A stretch of DNA of 64,000 bases from Alteromonas sp. V450 (GTDB lineage Bacteria; Pseudomonadota; Gammaproteobacteria; Enterobacterales; Alteromonadaceae), in NCBI RefSeq assembly GCF_001885075.1, contig NZ_MODU01000004.1, forward strand, positions 992,001 through 1,056,000, in the 5' to 3' direction. Below are positions 50,163-60,130 of the stretch, one piece after another (positions within the stretch are counted from its first letter, which is position 1; each line of letters starts with the position of its first letter). Under the pieces are notes generated by a model. The model saw only the letters and a program-made list of their open reading frames with translations, was not told the DNA's origin and did not search any database. A program made the position numbers and the translations under genes.

Positions 50163-51875
50163 ATGGCTTTTAAACGCACTACACTTTCACTTGTTGTTTC
50201 TGCACTCATGCTTGCAGGTTGTACGTCACTCACACCGGCTAGTAGCAAAGGCTCGTCGGTTGGGGAAAAACGTTCTACAGATATAATTTCTGGCACCGAC
50301 ATTCCATTCGCCAGTGAGGCCGTTTATTTTGTTGTTACTGACAGATTTGTCGATGGCGACCCAAGCAATAACCATGAAAATCAAGGTGGTGATTACCCAA
50401 CATGGAGGCTACCTCTTGAAGGGCCAGACGGCCAAATGGCATATGTTGGCTACATGGGGGGAGATTTAAAAGGCATACTAAACAACGCTCAATACATTGC
50501 AGACATGGGGTTTACAGCGGTTTGGATGACTCCTGTGCATGATAATCCCGATTATGCGTTTAATGGTGATGAGCCAATTACATATGGCGGTATGTTTAAA
50601 GACGGTGGTAAAACGGGATATCATGGCTACTGGGCAACCAATTTTTATCAAGCTGACGAGCACCTTATAAGTTCCGACCTGAGTGTAAAAGATTACACGC
50701 AGACTATGCGAAGCAAATTCGGGCTCAAATCAGTTTTCGATATTGTTGGAAATCACGGCAGTCCAAGCTTTTCGATGGAAACAGATTTACCTGGCTACGG
50801 CGAAATTTACGATATTAATGGTAAATTAGTTGCGGACCATCAGAATTTACCTCCGCAATCGCTAGATCCTAACAATAATCCGCTACACGCTTTTTTTCAT
50901 GATTATCCCGATTTGGTAAAGCTTTCAAATCTAAATGATCAAAATCCCAAACTTCGAGATTACCTGATTAACAGTTATCTTTATTGGATTTCACAAGGCG
51001 CCGACGCATTTAGAATCGATACCATAAAGCATGTGCCACATGAATTTTGGCGGGAAGCTGCGGACCGTATTCGCGAACACAAACCAGAATTCTTTATGTT
51101 TGGAGAAGCGTTTGATTATGAAGCTAATAACATTGCCCAACATACATTGCCAAAAAATGGGGGCATAAGTGTACTGGATTTTCCAATGCAAAAAGCCATG
51201 GTATCGGTATTTGAAAATCCTGCCGACAGTGATTTTAAGAGCCTATCAGACGTTTTGTATTTGACGCACGGCCCTTATCATAATCCTTATGAATTGACGA
51301 CGTTCTACGACAATCACGATATGGCGCGAATGAATGCAACGGATGACGGTTTCATAAACGCCCACAACTGGTTGTTTACTGTAAGGGGGATCCCCGTTGT
51401 ATATATGGGCTCTGAAATTGGTTATATGCGTGGAACGTCTGAACATAAAGGTAATAGAAATTACGTTGGGCAAGAAAACATCGACAGCGCTAAATCTCAT
51501 CCTATTCATCACGCACTGTCTAAAATTGCTAATGTACGCAAAAACACACCAGCCTTACAACGCGGTATTCAGGTGAATGTAGAGCTAAAAGGGCACAGAG
51601 CTATTTTTTATCGTGTACTAGAGAATGAAGACATTCATCAAATAGCATTAGTGCTTCTTAATAAGGGTAAAAATCCAGACACATTTGACGTTGCCAAATA
51701 CCTCCAAGAAGGTAATTGGAAAGAGCAACTATCTAACGATGTACTTAACGTTGGGCCTGGTGAGGCCTTATCGACGGTTGTTGATGGAAATGGCGTACAA
51801 GTTTGGGTACTCGAGGAACCTGTGAAGAATACAGCGTTGAAAGACGTAATATTATCTCAGATGAAACGTCAGTAG
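50163..51875 (+). CDS. Alpha-amylase family GH13 lipoprotein (CGTase/cyclomaltodextrinase-like)
   Basis: A 570-residue GH13 enzyme with lipoprotein signal (LSLVVSALMLAGCTS; Thr at +2). The start of the mature domain, VYFVVTDRFVDGDPSNNHE, is typical of CGTase-like amylases and includes the calcium-site region. Region I SVFDIVGNHGSP, nucleophile D286 (FRIDTIKHVP), acid E315 (FMFGEAFDYE) and D386 (YDNHDMAR) are present. AAGGAGAAAAATA lies ahead of ATG. It is the last gene of the MFS-amylase unit and differs in subfamily from the other two GH13 proteins of the locus, suggesting a division of labour. Confidence 0.9.
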   Translation: MAFKRTTLSLVVSALMLAGCTSLTPASSKGSSVGEKRSTDIISGTDIPFASEAVYFVVTDRFVDGDPSNNHENQGGDYPTWRLPLEGPDGQMAYVGYMGGDLKGILNNAQYIADMGFTAVWMTPVHDNPDYAFNGDEPITYGGMFKDGGKTGYHGYWATNFYQADEHLISSDLSVKDYTQTMRSKFGLKSVFDIVGNHGSPSFSMETDLPGYGEIYDINGKLVADHQNLPPQSLDPNNNPLHAFFHDYPDLVKLSNLNDQNPKLRDYLINSYLYWISQGADAFRIDTIKHVPHEFWREAADRIREHKPEFFMFGEAFDYEANNIAQHTLPKNGGISVLDFPMQKAMVSVFENPADSDFKSLSDVLYLTHGPYHNPYELTTFYDNHDMARMNATDDGFINAHNWLFTVRGIPVVYMGSEIGYMRGTSEHKGNRNYVGQENIDSAKSHPIHHALSKIANVRKNTPALQRGIQVNVELKGHRAIFYRVLENEDIHQIALVLLNKGKNPDTFDVAKYLQEGNWKEQLSNDVLNVGPGEALSTVVDGNGVQVWVLEEPVKNTALKDVILSQMKRQ

Positions 51876-51893
51876 TTGTTTACAAATCTCTGA

Positions 51894-51935
51894 AAGGGAG
51901 CCAGTAGTACAATCTACTTCGTTTTATGCTCCCTT
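51894..51935. terminator. Possible bidirectional terminator between GH13 and lacI-type genes
   Basis: AAGGGAGC (51894-51901) is inverted as GCTCCCTT (51928-51935) with a 26-base loop that can itself pair partly (GTAG/CTAC). It lies between two convergent genes. T runs are weak, so the call is tentative. Confidence 0.4.
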
Positions 51936-51992
51936 ATTTCGTTGAGATGGGCCATTTGATATGGACGAAATAATACCTAGGATTGTGTCCAT

Positions 51993-53021
51993 CTAGACTT
52001 GTTTGCTACCGCACGACTGCCTAACTATTACGTCAGCAGGCATAAGGTAATCTTGTACTACTTCATTGTTAATCGCTTTAATTAACGTGTTAACCAGTAA
52101 TTCACCAGCGAGCTTTGTATTTTGCTGCACCGTGGTAAGAGAGGGAGTGGTATAAGCACTTACTGCAATATTGTCGTAGCCAACAACCGCCACATCGTCC
52201 GGTACATTAATATTTTCCTGTCTTAACTCTCTTAATACACCGATAGCAATAGTGTCTGAAGCACACACGATTGCTTCAGGTAATGTTCCGCTTTCAATTA
52301 AAGAGCGAGCAGCCGCTGAGCCCGCATCTTCAGTAGAGATAGCGTTACGCTGAACGCTGTTTTTATCGAGCCCGTGGGCCCCTAAGACACTGAAATAGCC
52401 GTCAAATCGCGCTTTAAATTCTGGCGCATGATCACCATTATCACCAATAAAAGCAAATGAACGCTTATTCATCGAGAGTAAATGCTCTGTAATGCTTCGA
52501 CCACCCTGAACGTTATCGCACCCGATACTGACACCAGGATGAGCTGCATCCGGTGCACCCCAGCGTACAAAGTGCGTACCTTGCGATTCTAGTTGCGCGA
52601 CTTTGGTTTGATAGTTGGTATAGTCACCGTACCCTAAAAGAATTATGCCATCGGCTTTATTTGAATCTTCATACTCAGCATGCCAGTCATCGTCGAGGTT
52701 TTGAAAAGAAACGAGCAGGTCATAATTTGCTTGTGCGCAGGCTCGAGTAATGCTGCCAAGCATGGCAAGAAAAAAAGGATTTATCATCGAGTCATCAGAC
52801 GTAGGATCTTCGAAAAGGAGTAGGGCGATAGTGCTGCTTTTTTGCTTTCTTAAATTACTCGCGTTCTTGTCAACTTTATAATTCAGTTCACGGGCAATGC
52901 GTTGTACGCGTTCTCGCGTTTCTTGGTTTACTAACGGACTGTTGTTTAAAGCACGTGAGACCGTTGACTGAGAAACGCCAGCAAGATGTGCAATATCAAA
53001 AGAGGTCGCTTTTTCCTTCAT
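51993..53021 (-). CDS. malR: LacI-family transcriptional regulator (predicted MalR)
   Basis: A 342-residue repressor. The N-terminal helix-turn-helix (TSFDIAHLAGVSQSTVSRALNNS) with hinge LNYKVDKNAS is followed by a periplasmic-binding-like ligand domain, with ADGIILLGYGD and the C-terminal LAGELLVNTLI. ATG 53021 is used; an ATG three codons upstream (53030) is also possible. It lies convergent to the starch genes and is the only regulator in the locus, so it is the best candidate for the protein that binds the four identical 14-mers. No such box is in its own upstream region, so it is probably not self-controlled by that site. Symbol is by context. Confidence 0.85.
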   Translation of the reverse strand: MKEKATSFDIAHLAGVSQSTVSRALNNSPLVNQETRERVQRIARELNYKVDKNASNLRKQKSSTIALLLFEDPTSDDSMINPFFLAMLGSITRACAQANYDLLVSFQNLDDDWHAEYEDSNKADGIILLGYGDYTNYQTKVAQLESQGTHFVRWGAPDAAHPGVSIGCDNVQGGRSITEHLLSMNKRSFAFIGDNGDHAPEFKARFDGYFSVLGAHGLDKNSVQRNAISTEDAGSAAARSLIESGTLPEAIVCASDTIAIGVLRELRQENINVPDDVAVVGYDNIAVSAYTTPSLTTVQQNTKLAGELLVNTLIKAINNEVVQDYLMPADVIVRQSCGSKQV

Positions 53022-53347
53022 AAACACCATGTTCTGTATAAACCACTTATGGCGAAGACATACGCCTAAATACGGTTATTAACTACCAGCCGATTTAGAT
53101 TATCACAATTTGAAATAAACTCATGTTTTTTATGAATTGTGTGAGATTTTTAACCTATGCGAAGAAAAGCCGAAACAACAAAACATTTAATGGCTTCACA
53201 TTGGTGGAAAACGAAAAATAAAACGTAGCATCGGTGGTAAATCAATCACTTGTTAGCCTTTATTGAATAAAACGTGGTTGAACTATTTGTGTCAGTGTTA
53301 TACTCCCTGAGAATTTGAAAAAACAACGTGCACAAGGGGGCATGCGA
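53022..53347. other. Divergent gap between the LacI-type gene and glnS
   Basis: About 325 AT-rich bases with no gene, no copy of the 14-mer operator, and no clear hairpin. It should hold both promoters; none could be assigned with confidence. Confidence 0.4.
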
Positions 53348-55015
53348 ATGGCCGAGACAGAACACCGTCCGACCAATTTTATCCGTCAGATTATTGATAA
53401 AGACCTGGCTAATGGTCTACATGACGCTATTAAAACTCGGTTCCCGCCAGAGCCGAACGGTTTCTTACACATTGGCCACGCCAAGTCTATCTGCTTGAAT
53501 TTTGGCATCGCCCAAGATTACACAGGTACGTGCAACCTACGTTTTGACGATACCAACCCTGCAAAAGAAGACATTACGTTTGTTAATTCAATTAAAGAAG
53601 ACGTGCAATGGCTTGGTTTCACGTGGGATGGAGATGCGCGTTACTCATCCAATTACTTTGACCAACTCCATGCATACGCGATTGAATTGATTGAAAAAGG
53701 GCTGGCTTATGTCGACTTTTCTTCACAAGATGTAATGCGCGAAATGCGTGGTACGCTTAAAGAACCTGGTCAAAACAGTCCTTATCGCGATACTGATGTA
53801 GCTACCAACCTTAATGAGTTTGCCAAGATGACGGCGGGCGATTACAAAGAGGGTGAGTGTAGCTTACGTGCTAAAATTGATATGGCATCGCCATTTATGT
53901 GTATGCGAGACCCGGTTATTTATCGCGTAAAACATGCTCATCACCACCAAACGGGTGATAAGTGGTGTGTCTACCCCATGTATGATTTTACACACTGTAT
54001 ATCAGATGCGATTGAAGGAATAACGCATTCGCTGTGTACTTTAGAATTCCAAGATAATCGTAGACTGTATGATTGGGTCATTGAGAATATCTCAATTGAG
54101 TGCACGCCACGACAGTACGAGTTTTCTCGTCTGAATTTAGAATATACGGTATTAAGCAAACGTCGCCTCATCCAATTAGTTGAAGAAAACCATGTTAATG
54201 GTTGGGATGACCCTCGCATGCCAACCATTGCGGGCCTTCGCCGTCGTGGTTACACACCTGGTTCTATTGTGGAATTTTGCAAGCGCATCGGCGTAACCAA
54301 AATGGACAACATGGTTGAGATGTCGATGTTAGAAGCATGCATTCGTGACGACCTAAACGCCAACGCCCCTCGTGCAATGGCGGTCCTAGACCCAATAAAG
54401 CTAGTAATCGAAAATTATGATGATGGGCAGAATGAAACACTTGTTGCTCCCAATCATCCAAACGATGAAAGCATGGGAACACGTAACATCGGTTTTAGTC
54501 GTGAAGTCTACATTGAAGCGGAAGATTTCCGTGAATCTGCAAACAAAAAATTCAAGCGATTAGTGCTTGATAAAGAAGTACGACTTCGTAATGCCTATGT
54601 GGTCAAAGCCAATCGTGTTGAAAAAGATGAAGATGGAAACGTAACCGTCGTTTATTGTACGTACGACCCTGACACCTTGGGTAAAGATCCTGCTGACGGG
54701 CGTAAAGTTAAAGGTGTGATCCACTGGGTTGATGCTGCAACAGCGCAGTCCGCTGAGTTTAGGCTTTACGACCGCTTGTTTAACGTGCCAAATCCAGCTG
54801 CAGAAGAAAACTTTACCGATTCAATTAACCCTAACTCGTTAGACGTTAAAAAAGGCTGGGTTGAAGCTGGATTAACGGAAAATATTCCTGAAGCAGGGGC
54901 GTGGCAATTCGAAAGAACAGGGTACTTTTGCGTAGATAGTGACAGCACCAACGACAAGCCTATTTTCAATCGCACAGTTGGCCTCAGAGACACTTGGGCT
55001 AAAATCGGTGAATAA
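53348..55015 (+). CDS. glnS: Glutaminyl-tRNA synthetase GlnS
   Basis: Charges tRNA-Gln with glutamine. With ATG 53348 ([16 protein letters not shown], as in E. coli) it has 555 residues; AAGGGGG lies about eight bases ahead. The class I HIGH motif is in [16 protein letters not shown] and the KMSKS counterpart is [15 protein letters not shown] and the anticodon-binding beta-barrels follow. The frame is open upstream to a TTG, which is unlikely to be used. It is followed by a terminator. Confidence 0.98.
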   Translation: MAETEHRPTNFIRQIIDKDLANGLHDAIKTRFPPEPNGFLHIGHAKSICLNFGIAQDYTGTCNLRFDDTNPAKEDITFVNSIKEDVQWLGFTWDGDARYSSNYFDQLHAYAIELIEKGLAYVDFSSQDVMREMRGTLKEPGQNSPYRDTDVATNLNEFAKMTAGDYKEGECSLRAKIDMASPFMCMRDPVIYRVKHAHHHQTGDKWCVYPMYDFTHCISDAIEGITHSLCTLEFQDNRRLYDWVIENISIECTPRQYEFSRLNLEYTVLSKRRLIQLVEENHVNGWDDPRMPTIAGLRRRGYTPGSIVEFCKRIGVTKMDNMVEMSMLEACIRDDLNANAPRAMAVLDPIKLVIENYDDGQNETLVAPNHPNDESMGTRNIGFSREVYIEAEDFRESANKKFKRLVLDKEVRLRNAYVVKANRVEKDEDGNVTVVYCTYDPDTLGKDPADGRKVKGVIHWVDAATAQSAEFRLYDRLFNVPNPAAEENFTDSINPNSLDVKKGWVEAGLTENIPEAGAWQFERTGYFCVDSDSTNDKPIFNRTVGLRDTWAKIGE

Positions 55016-55046
55016 GCTAAGCAACATAAAATCTATGTAGCTTAAT

Positions 55047-55082
55047 AAAAACCGCTTAAACGAAATTTTAAGCGGTTTTTTT
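55047..55082 (+). terminator. glnS terminator
   Basis: Stem AAAAACCGCTTAAA / TTTAAGCGGTTTTT with a six-base loop and seven T: strong intrinsic terminator, probably usable from both sides. Confidence 0.9.
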
Positions 55083-55102
55083 ACATACTTACGAATAGAT
55101 GA

Positions 55103-55846
55103 CTATTTCGGTTGGCAGTCAAGAGACTGTCCATTAACATTTTTACTGTCATTACCCATCAAATATAAATACAAAGGCATAATATCTTCAGGTGTTTTCA
55201 GTGTGTCGGGGTTTTCAGCAGGAAACGCCTGTGATCGCATTTTTGTGCGAGTGCCGCCCGGATTGATACAGTTAAAGCGCAACGATTTATTTTGATATTC
55301 GTCGGCTAGCGTCTGCATAACGCCCTCAGTAGCAAATTTCGAAACCGCGTATGTTCCCCAGAACGCCCGTCCTTTTCTGCCTACGCTAGACGTTGTGAAA
55401 ATGATAGACGCATTATGTGATTTTTCTAGCGCAGGTATAAGAGCCTGAGTCATGTACACCATGCTGTTGAGATTAACTTGCATTACGTCTTGCCATTCTT
55501 GCGCGTCAATGTCTTTAAATGCGCTTAAGTGCCCAAGAATACTCGCATTATGAAGTAAGCCATCAAGCCTACCAAATTGGTCAATGATCGTTTGCGTCAT
55601 TTGTTGGTAATGAGATGGGGTGGCGCCCTTAAGATCAAGGGGAACTATTGCTGGCTCTGCACCGCCTGATGACACTATGTCGTCATACACGGCTTCTAAT
55701 TTCGAAACAGTACGTCCTAATAAGATACAGGTTGCACCGTACCGAGCATATGTACGAGCCGCTTCAGCGCCAATGCCATCGCCAGCACCTGTTATTAGAA
55801 TAATGTTATCTTTGAGCAAATTATCGGGAGCACGATAGTCGTTCAT
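55103..55846 (-). CDS. yciK: YciK-like short-chain dehydrogenase
   Basis: A 247-residue SDR. The cofactor motif TGAGDGIGAEAARTYARYG, HNASILG (in place of NNAG), TSSVGRKGRAFWGTYAVSKFA with the catalytic Ser, Tyr and Lys, and NPGGTRTKMR are typical of the E. coli YciK group. Substrate is not known. It faces glnS, ending 21 bases beyond the terminator. Confidence 0.88.
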   Translation of the reverse strand: MNDYRAPDNLLKDNIILITGAGDGIGAEAARTYARYGATCILLGRTVSKLEAVYDDIVSSGGAEPAIVPLDLKGATPSHYQQMTQTIIDQFGRLDGLLHNASILGHLSAFKDIDAQEWQDVMQVNLNSMVYMTQALIPALEKSHNASIIFTTSSVGRKGRAFWGTYAVSKFATEGVMQTLADEYQNKSLRFNCINPGGTRTKMRSQAFPAENPDTLKTPEDIMPLYLYLMGNDSKNVNGQSLDCQPK

Positions 55847-55960
55847 TGGGCCTCTTTACATCGAAAAAAAATATCATTAATTATGAGAGGGAATGATACG
55901 GAACATTCAAGAGAAGTAAACAAAAGGGCAGTGCACATTGAAAAGAAAAAGCGTAAGGCA

Positions 55961-55990
55961 AAAAAAAAGTGTGAGACATGCTCACACTTT
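55961..55990 (-). terminator. Terminator of the lipoprotein lipase gene
   Basis: Stem AAAGTGTGAG / CTCACACTTT with a five-base loop; on the minus strand it is followed by a run of T. It ends the lipase transcript about 50 bases after the stop. Confidence 0.88.
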
Positions 55991-56041
55991 TTCCTTCGCT
56001 AGTCAGGTCGCACTAGACGTGCGAGCCACATTTCACTGGGT

Positions 56042-58669
56042 TTAGTTGGCTACAACCGATGTATCTGTAATCACGATTGTTTCACCGCCAGTTGAGATGA
56101 AAGCAGCTGCACCACGTTGCATTTCAGTTGTTGCAGCAGTACTAGCACTGGGGTTAAGCAATGATGAATGCTCTCCGGTGATAAAACGCACTAGGCCGTT
56201 TCCTTGCGACGTTACAGAAACACCTGGAGCACCTGCAAAAGCGGCTAAAGGCTCAGTACCCGCGAAGGTAGGAGAGCTTACGGTAGAGTTAGGAATAACC
56301 TGATCTGGTAGCGCTGTTGAACCATCATCATTCGTGCCACCTCCGACAACTTCATGCATCACAAATTTAGTGTTCTGTGACAATAAGCCTGCAAAATTGT
56401 TCGGATCAGATGAATCGGTGATGGTTTGTGCTGCGAAAACAAACTGTGCAAAAGTCGCATCCACTACGCTTTTCTCGCTAGCAGAAAGCGCGCTGTAAAA
56501 ACCTTCATAAACCGCAACAATCGCTTGCTCTGGAGGCACGCCGTTCTCTTGTGCAAAAGCACCTACCGCAGCCAAAAATGCATTGGCAATGTTAGCAATG
56601 TCGGTACCTGAATCGCCTGCTGAACCAGCGAGAAGATTGGCTTTAATTAAGTTCCCAAACGCGACAGACTCAATCAAGAAGCCGGCAACACCACCACCTG
56701 GTACGCTAAATACCGCACTGTTGAACTTAAACATACCGTCGAAGTTTGCAAGTGGGTTTCCTTCACCGAATGACTTATTCGCAACGGCTACACTGCTTAT
56801 GCCTGTAATAGAACCGAGGCTTTGACCAATGAACGATACATTTGTTGGATCTAATTTAACGCTTCCCCCAGTTGTATCTACAACGGCGTTTAGACCTAGA
56901 CGAAGCCCGATGACATCAACAACGCTTTGTCGATTATTGTCACGTGTAGTAAGCAGTGAAGCAAGGTTTAGGTAATCCGTAGGCGACCCATTTAACGCTG
57001 AAGATGCATTAATTTGCTGGCCATCTATAGTGAAGCCTCTTTCACCGTGCAGAGGGTGGTCAATTGCAACAGTAGCAAAACCTGCTAACGATAATGCGCC
57101 CGTTATTGCAAGGAAGTCTTCTTTGCGTGAAGTTATTCCATGCTGGAGAATAACAACAGGCCAGCCCGCTTCTGGTGCAGAAGCAATTGGACTAACACCA
57201 GACGCAGGGTTGCTTGCAACGATATTTATAATGTTAATATCCGGCACAGTGATCTGAACATTGAGCGTTTCAGTTCCATCCGCATTTGAGCCTTTGCGAG
57301 CAGGGATTGGGCTGTATCGCGTTACGTGTCGAAGATCGTTAATACCTATATTTGTGAGGTCTAAGTCAAGCAGCTGACCGCCGGTTGCTAATTGGCAAAG
57401 TTCGTTATTAACGCCCGGAGTAACCGTTCCATTTCCAATCAGTGCACCAATAGACTCTGCACCAATCGTTTGTAATGCAAGGCCGTTGGTACAAGCAGCG
57501 CTCCATCTTCCATTGAGTGGATCGGCTGGATCAAGGTAATAAGGGAGGTCGATAGTCCCTTCTTTTAAAGATGCTGCACAAAATGGCGCAACTTGTGAAA
57601 ACACCTGAGTAGCCGTTGGGTTCAATGGTGAACTAGGATCAAGAACTGCAGAAACCATAGCAGAACATGAAGATAGCCCTACAGCGTTAAGTTGTGTTAA
57701 CAGTGCTGCTGGCAATAGTGATGGCGCTAGTACATCAAATGCAGTGTCATTTTCAGATTCGCTCACAGCAAGCACTGGAAGTGTACCAGCAGCAACTGCC
57801 TGTGCTGGAGATGCGCCCTGTGCTAGTGCAGTCGCAAAAGGAGCTATCGAAAGCGACTTGACGGTTTCGATAATTTCAGTGGTTGATTGTGTCGTAAAGG
57901 TAAAGCTGAATATTAGCGACTCTTCATCTACACCACCTTGCGACGTCAAGACACTTTCGTAAGAGTTAATTAAGCCCTGTAGTGCTAGCTGAGAATCTGT
58001 TGATAACGGAAAGTTGTTGATATCTTGGCTAAGGCTTTCATAACCTGTTGAAGGCTTAACAGACTGACCATCGCTTGCTTTGAGGGCGCTTGTTACTGCT
58101 ACATAGTATGAGGTTGATTCTTTCAGCGGTTTTAAAGGAATAACAGCGACGTCGTTACCGCTTGCTTGCGTCACAAAATCAACACCGAATGTGAGCTCGC
58201 TGTAAATCTTACACCCAGAAATTGGCGGAGCAGTGGTGCAGTCTGCGTCATTAAGATCGCCACCAATTGCACCTTCAAAAATTCGGATTGCGCCTGGAGA
58301 GCCAGCAGATGCTGCGTCTAAAGTAATGCCTGCAGGGTGTGTGGTTGAAAAAGTAAAAGGGTGTTGTGTAGACCAGCCATCCAGTGCACCAAGCGCAGCT
58401 GAGGGGTTTGAAAAGTCCGGCGTACCGCCGTTAGCCTGGCCAGCTACTTCGTCGGGTAATTCTAATGTACCATCGTCTGTTTGTTCAACTAACGCGAAAA
58501 AAAGGTCACTTGGAACGTTAAGAACGCTACCCGCAGGGTCAAATAAAATCCTTGATGCAGGGCGTTCGATAGTCGCTTCAGCTTGAATGCTTTCTAGGTC
58601 ATCCCCGCTACCGCAACCAGCGAGCACAAATGCAGCAGAGATACTTGTGCTGATCAACAGTTTTTTCAT
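56042..58669 (-). CDS. Pla-1/cef (VolA-like) family lipoprotein lipase
   Basis: A large surface lipase/lysophospholipase of the Pla-1/cef extracellular group. From ATG 58669, with GGGAG upstream, it has 875 residues and a lipoprotein signal (MKKLLISTSISAAFVLAGCGSG; Gly at +2). A long N-terminal beta-rich region (RILFDPAGSVLNVPSDLFF) precedes an alpha/beta hydrolase with nucleophile elbow IGQSLGS (near 56825) and the catalytic histidine in GEHSSLLNP (near 56165). The substrate oxyanion region is PVVILQHGITSRKED. Vibrio VolA, a relative, releases fatty acids from lysophosphatidylcholine. It has its own promoter region shared with sohB. Confidence 0.9.
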   Translation of the reverse strand: MKKLLISTSISAAFVLAGCGSGDDLESIQAEATIERPASRILFDPAGSVLNVPSDLFFALVEQTDDGTLELPDEVAGQANGGTPDFSNPSAALGALDGWSTQHPFTFSTTHPAGITLDAASAGSPGAIRIFEGAIGGDLNDADCTTAPPISGCKIYSELTFGVDFVTQASGNDVAVIPLKPLKESTSYYVAVTSALKASDGQSVKPSTGYESLSQDINNFPLSTDSQLALQGLINSYESVLTSQGGVDEESLIFSFTFTTQSTTEIIETVKSLSIAPFATALAQGASPAQAVAAGTLPVLAVSESENDTAFDVLAPSLLPAALLTQLNAVGLSSCSAMVSAVLDPSSPLNPTATQVFSQVAPFCAASLKEGTIDLPYYLDPADPLNGRWSAACTNGLALQTIGAESIGALIGNGTVTPGVNNELCQLATGGQLLDLDLTNIGINDLRHVTRYSPIPARKGSNADGTETLNVQITVPDINIINIVASNPASGVSPIASAPEAGWPVVILQHGITSRKEDFLAITGALSLAGFATVAIDHPLHGERGFTIDGQQINASSALNGSPTDYLNLASLLTTRDNNRQSVVDVIGLRLGLNAVVDTTGGSVKLDPTNVSFIGQSLGSITGISSVAVANKSFGEGNPLANFDGMFKFNSAVFSVPGGGVAGFLIESVAFGNLIKANLLAGSAGDSGTDIANIANAFLAAVGAFAQENGVPPEQAIVAVYEGFYSALSASEKSVVDATFAQFVFAAQTITDSSDPNNFAGLLSQNTKFVMHEVVGGGTNDDGSTALPDQVIPNSTVSSPTFAGTEPLAAFAGAPGVSVTSQGNGLVRFITGEHSSLLNPSASTAATTEMQRGAAAFISTGGETIVITDTSVVAN

Positions 58670-59057
58670 TTTTTCTCCCAGGAACTTAAGTTGAGTTATT
58701 AGCTCGTTTGATTTGTTAGTCTCTAGTACATCTTTTATTGTCTCAAACAAGATGTTAACAAGTTAGACCAGTTAACAGTTACTTCATAGTATTGACTTTG
58801 TTATCTATTTGCAAAGGTTTGTTAAGTGATTGTTAGATGAAATTAATACTTATGCGTTCATATTTACATATCAGGCTACGTTTTGTCGGTATTGCTGATT
58901 AAGTTATAGACAATATTGCAATATAAATCGATCCTCTACAGAATAAGGCAGAGATTTAATGCCTCTTTGTAAATATCCCGTCGCAAAATAAGCTGTTCGT
59001 ATTAGAATGGTCATCATGGGTTTATTTAATTAGCTATAACCTTTTTAGGAGTTGAAT
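58670..59057. promoter_or_regulatory. Divergent lipase-sohB regulatory region
   Basis: About 390 bases without a gene, very AT-rich. A perfect 12-bp palindrome ATATTGCAATAT sits at 58913-58924. TTTTTAGGAG right before sohB is its Shine-Dalgarno. Confidence 0.5.
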
Positions 59058-60077
59058 TTGGAGTTTTTGTACGAATACGGTTTGTTCGTCGCTAAGGTAA
59101 TCACATTTGTTTTTGCTTTCATTGTTATAGTGTCCACGGTAGTAGGGGTTGCAAATAAGCAGAAACCCGGGAAAGGACACCTTGAAATCACGTCGCTGTC
59201 TGATCAGCTTAAAGATGTGACTCAGTATGCAAAGGAAGTATTGCTTGATAAACGTTCTTTAAAAAAGCTCGCTAAAGAGCAAAAGAAAGAGTCGAAAGCA
59301 AAAAGTAAGTCTGACACTGAGTCTGCTGCACCTAGGTTGTTCGTTTTAGACTTTAAGGGTTCAATGGACGCCAGCGAAGTTGAGCATTTGCGTGAAGAAA
59401 TTACTGCGATTTTGTGTGTTGCTGATAAACAAGACGAAGTGCTTGTTAGATTAGAAAGTGGCGGCGGCGTGGTTCACGGTTATGGCCTTGCAGCTTCTCA
59501 GCTTCAGCGAATTAAAGACAAAGGCCTAGCGCTTACCATAGCGGTAGACAAAGTAGCCGCAAGTGGCGGTTACATGATGGCGTGCGTAGCTGACAAGCTA
59601 TTGGCATCACAGTTCGCCTATATAGGTAGTATCGGCGTGTTGGCACAACTGCCCAATTTCAACAAACTTCTTAAGAAGAATGATATTGAATTTGAGCAGC
59701 ATACAGCGGGAGAGTTTAAGCGTACGCTGACTGTTTTTGGTGAAAATAATGACGAGGGCAGAGCGAAGTTTAAACAAGAAATCGAAGAGATTCATATACT
59801 GTTTAAAGACTTTGTCAGCGCTCAGCGTCCTTCAATGGATATAGATAGAGTGGCAACGGGAGAGTATTGGCCAGGGATAAAAGCGAAAGAACTTGGCTTG
59901 GTAGACGACATTATTACTTCAGACGATTACATTTTGTCTCACTACCCTAAGCGAGAAATATTTAGCGTTAAGTATTCAATCAAGAAGAACGTGGCTGAAA
60001 AACTTGGTATGTCTGCGGCGAATGTTGCAGAGCGTGTTTTTATGAAAACATGGAGCAAGGCACGCCACTGGTTTTAA
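59058..60077 (+). CDS. sohB: Inner-membrane serine protease SohB (S49 family)
   Basis: A signal-peptide-peptidase-like protease of the inner membrane. TTG 59058 is chosen because it is six bases after AGGAG and gives MEFLYEYGLFVAK, aligned with E. coli MELLSEYGLFLAK; TTG 59052 touches the AGGAG. The 339-residue protein has an N-terminal membrane helix, a Lys/Glu-rich stretch, RVLESGGGVVHGYG-like LVRLESGGGVVHGYG, the serine nucleophile in DKVAASGGYMMACVAD and the catalytic lysine in TAGEFKRTLT. Physiological substrates are not known. Confidence 0.95.
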   Translation: MEFLYEYGLFVAKVITFVFAFIVIVSTVVGVANKQKPGKGHLEITSLSDQLKDVTQYAKEVLLDKRSLKKLAKEQKKESKAKSKSDTESAAPRLFVLDFKGSMDASEVEHLREEITAILCVADKQDEVLVRLESGGGVVHGYGLAASQLQRIKDKGLALTIAVDKVAASGGYMMACVADKLLASQFAYIGSIGVLAQLPNFNKLLKKNDIEFEQHTAGEFKRTLTVFGENNDEGRAKFKQEIEEIHILFKDFVSAQRPSMDIDRVATGEYWPGIKAKELGLVDDIITSDDYILSHYPKREIFSVKYSIKKNVAEKLGMSAANVAERVFMKTWSKARHWF

Positions 60078-60083
60078 CTAGCC

Positions 60084-60112
60084 CAGGCACCAAGATGCGT
60101 TTTTGGTGCCTG
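60084..60112 (+). other. Hairpin between sohB and the TetR-family gene
   Basis: Stem CAGGCACCAA / TTGGTGCCTG with a nine-base loop, 7 bases after the sohB stop. There is no T tract (TAAAAATA follows), so it is more likely an mRNA 3' end structure or weak terminator. Confidence 0.5.
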
Positions 60113-60130
60113 TAAAAATAAGAATAATAT

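Noticed and set aside
58233..58586. 117-codon plus-strand frame inside the lipase gene
   Set aside because: Antisense to the lipase; low-complexity and no ribosome site.
58913..58924. ATATTGCAATAT as a regulator site before sohB
   Set aside because: A perfect palindrome, but so AT-rich in AT-rich DNA that chance is likely; only noted in the region entry.
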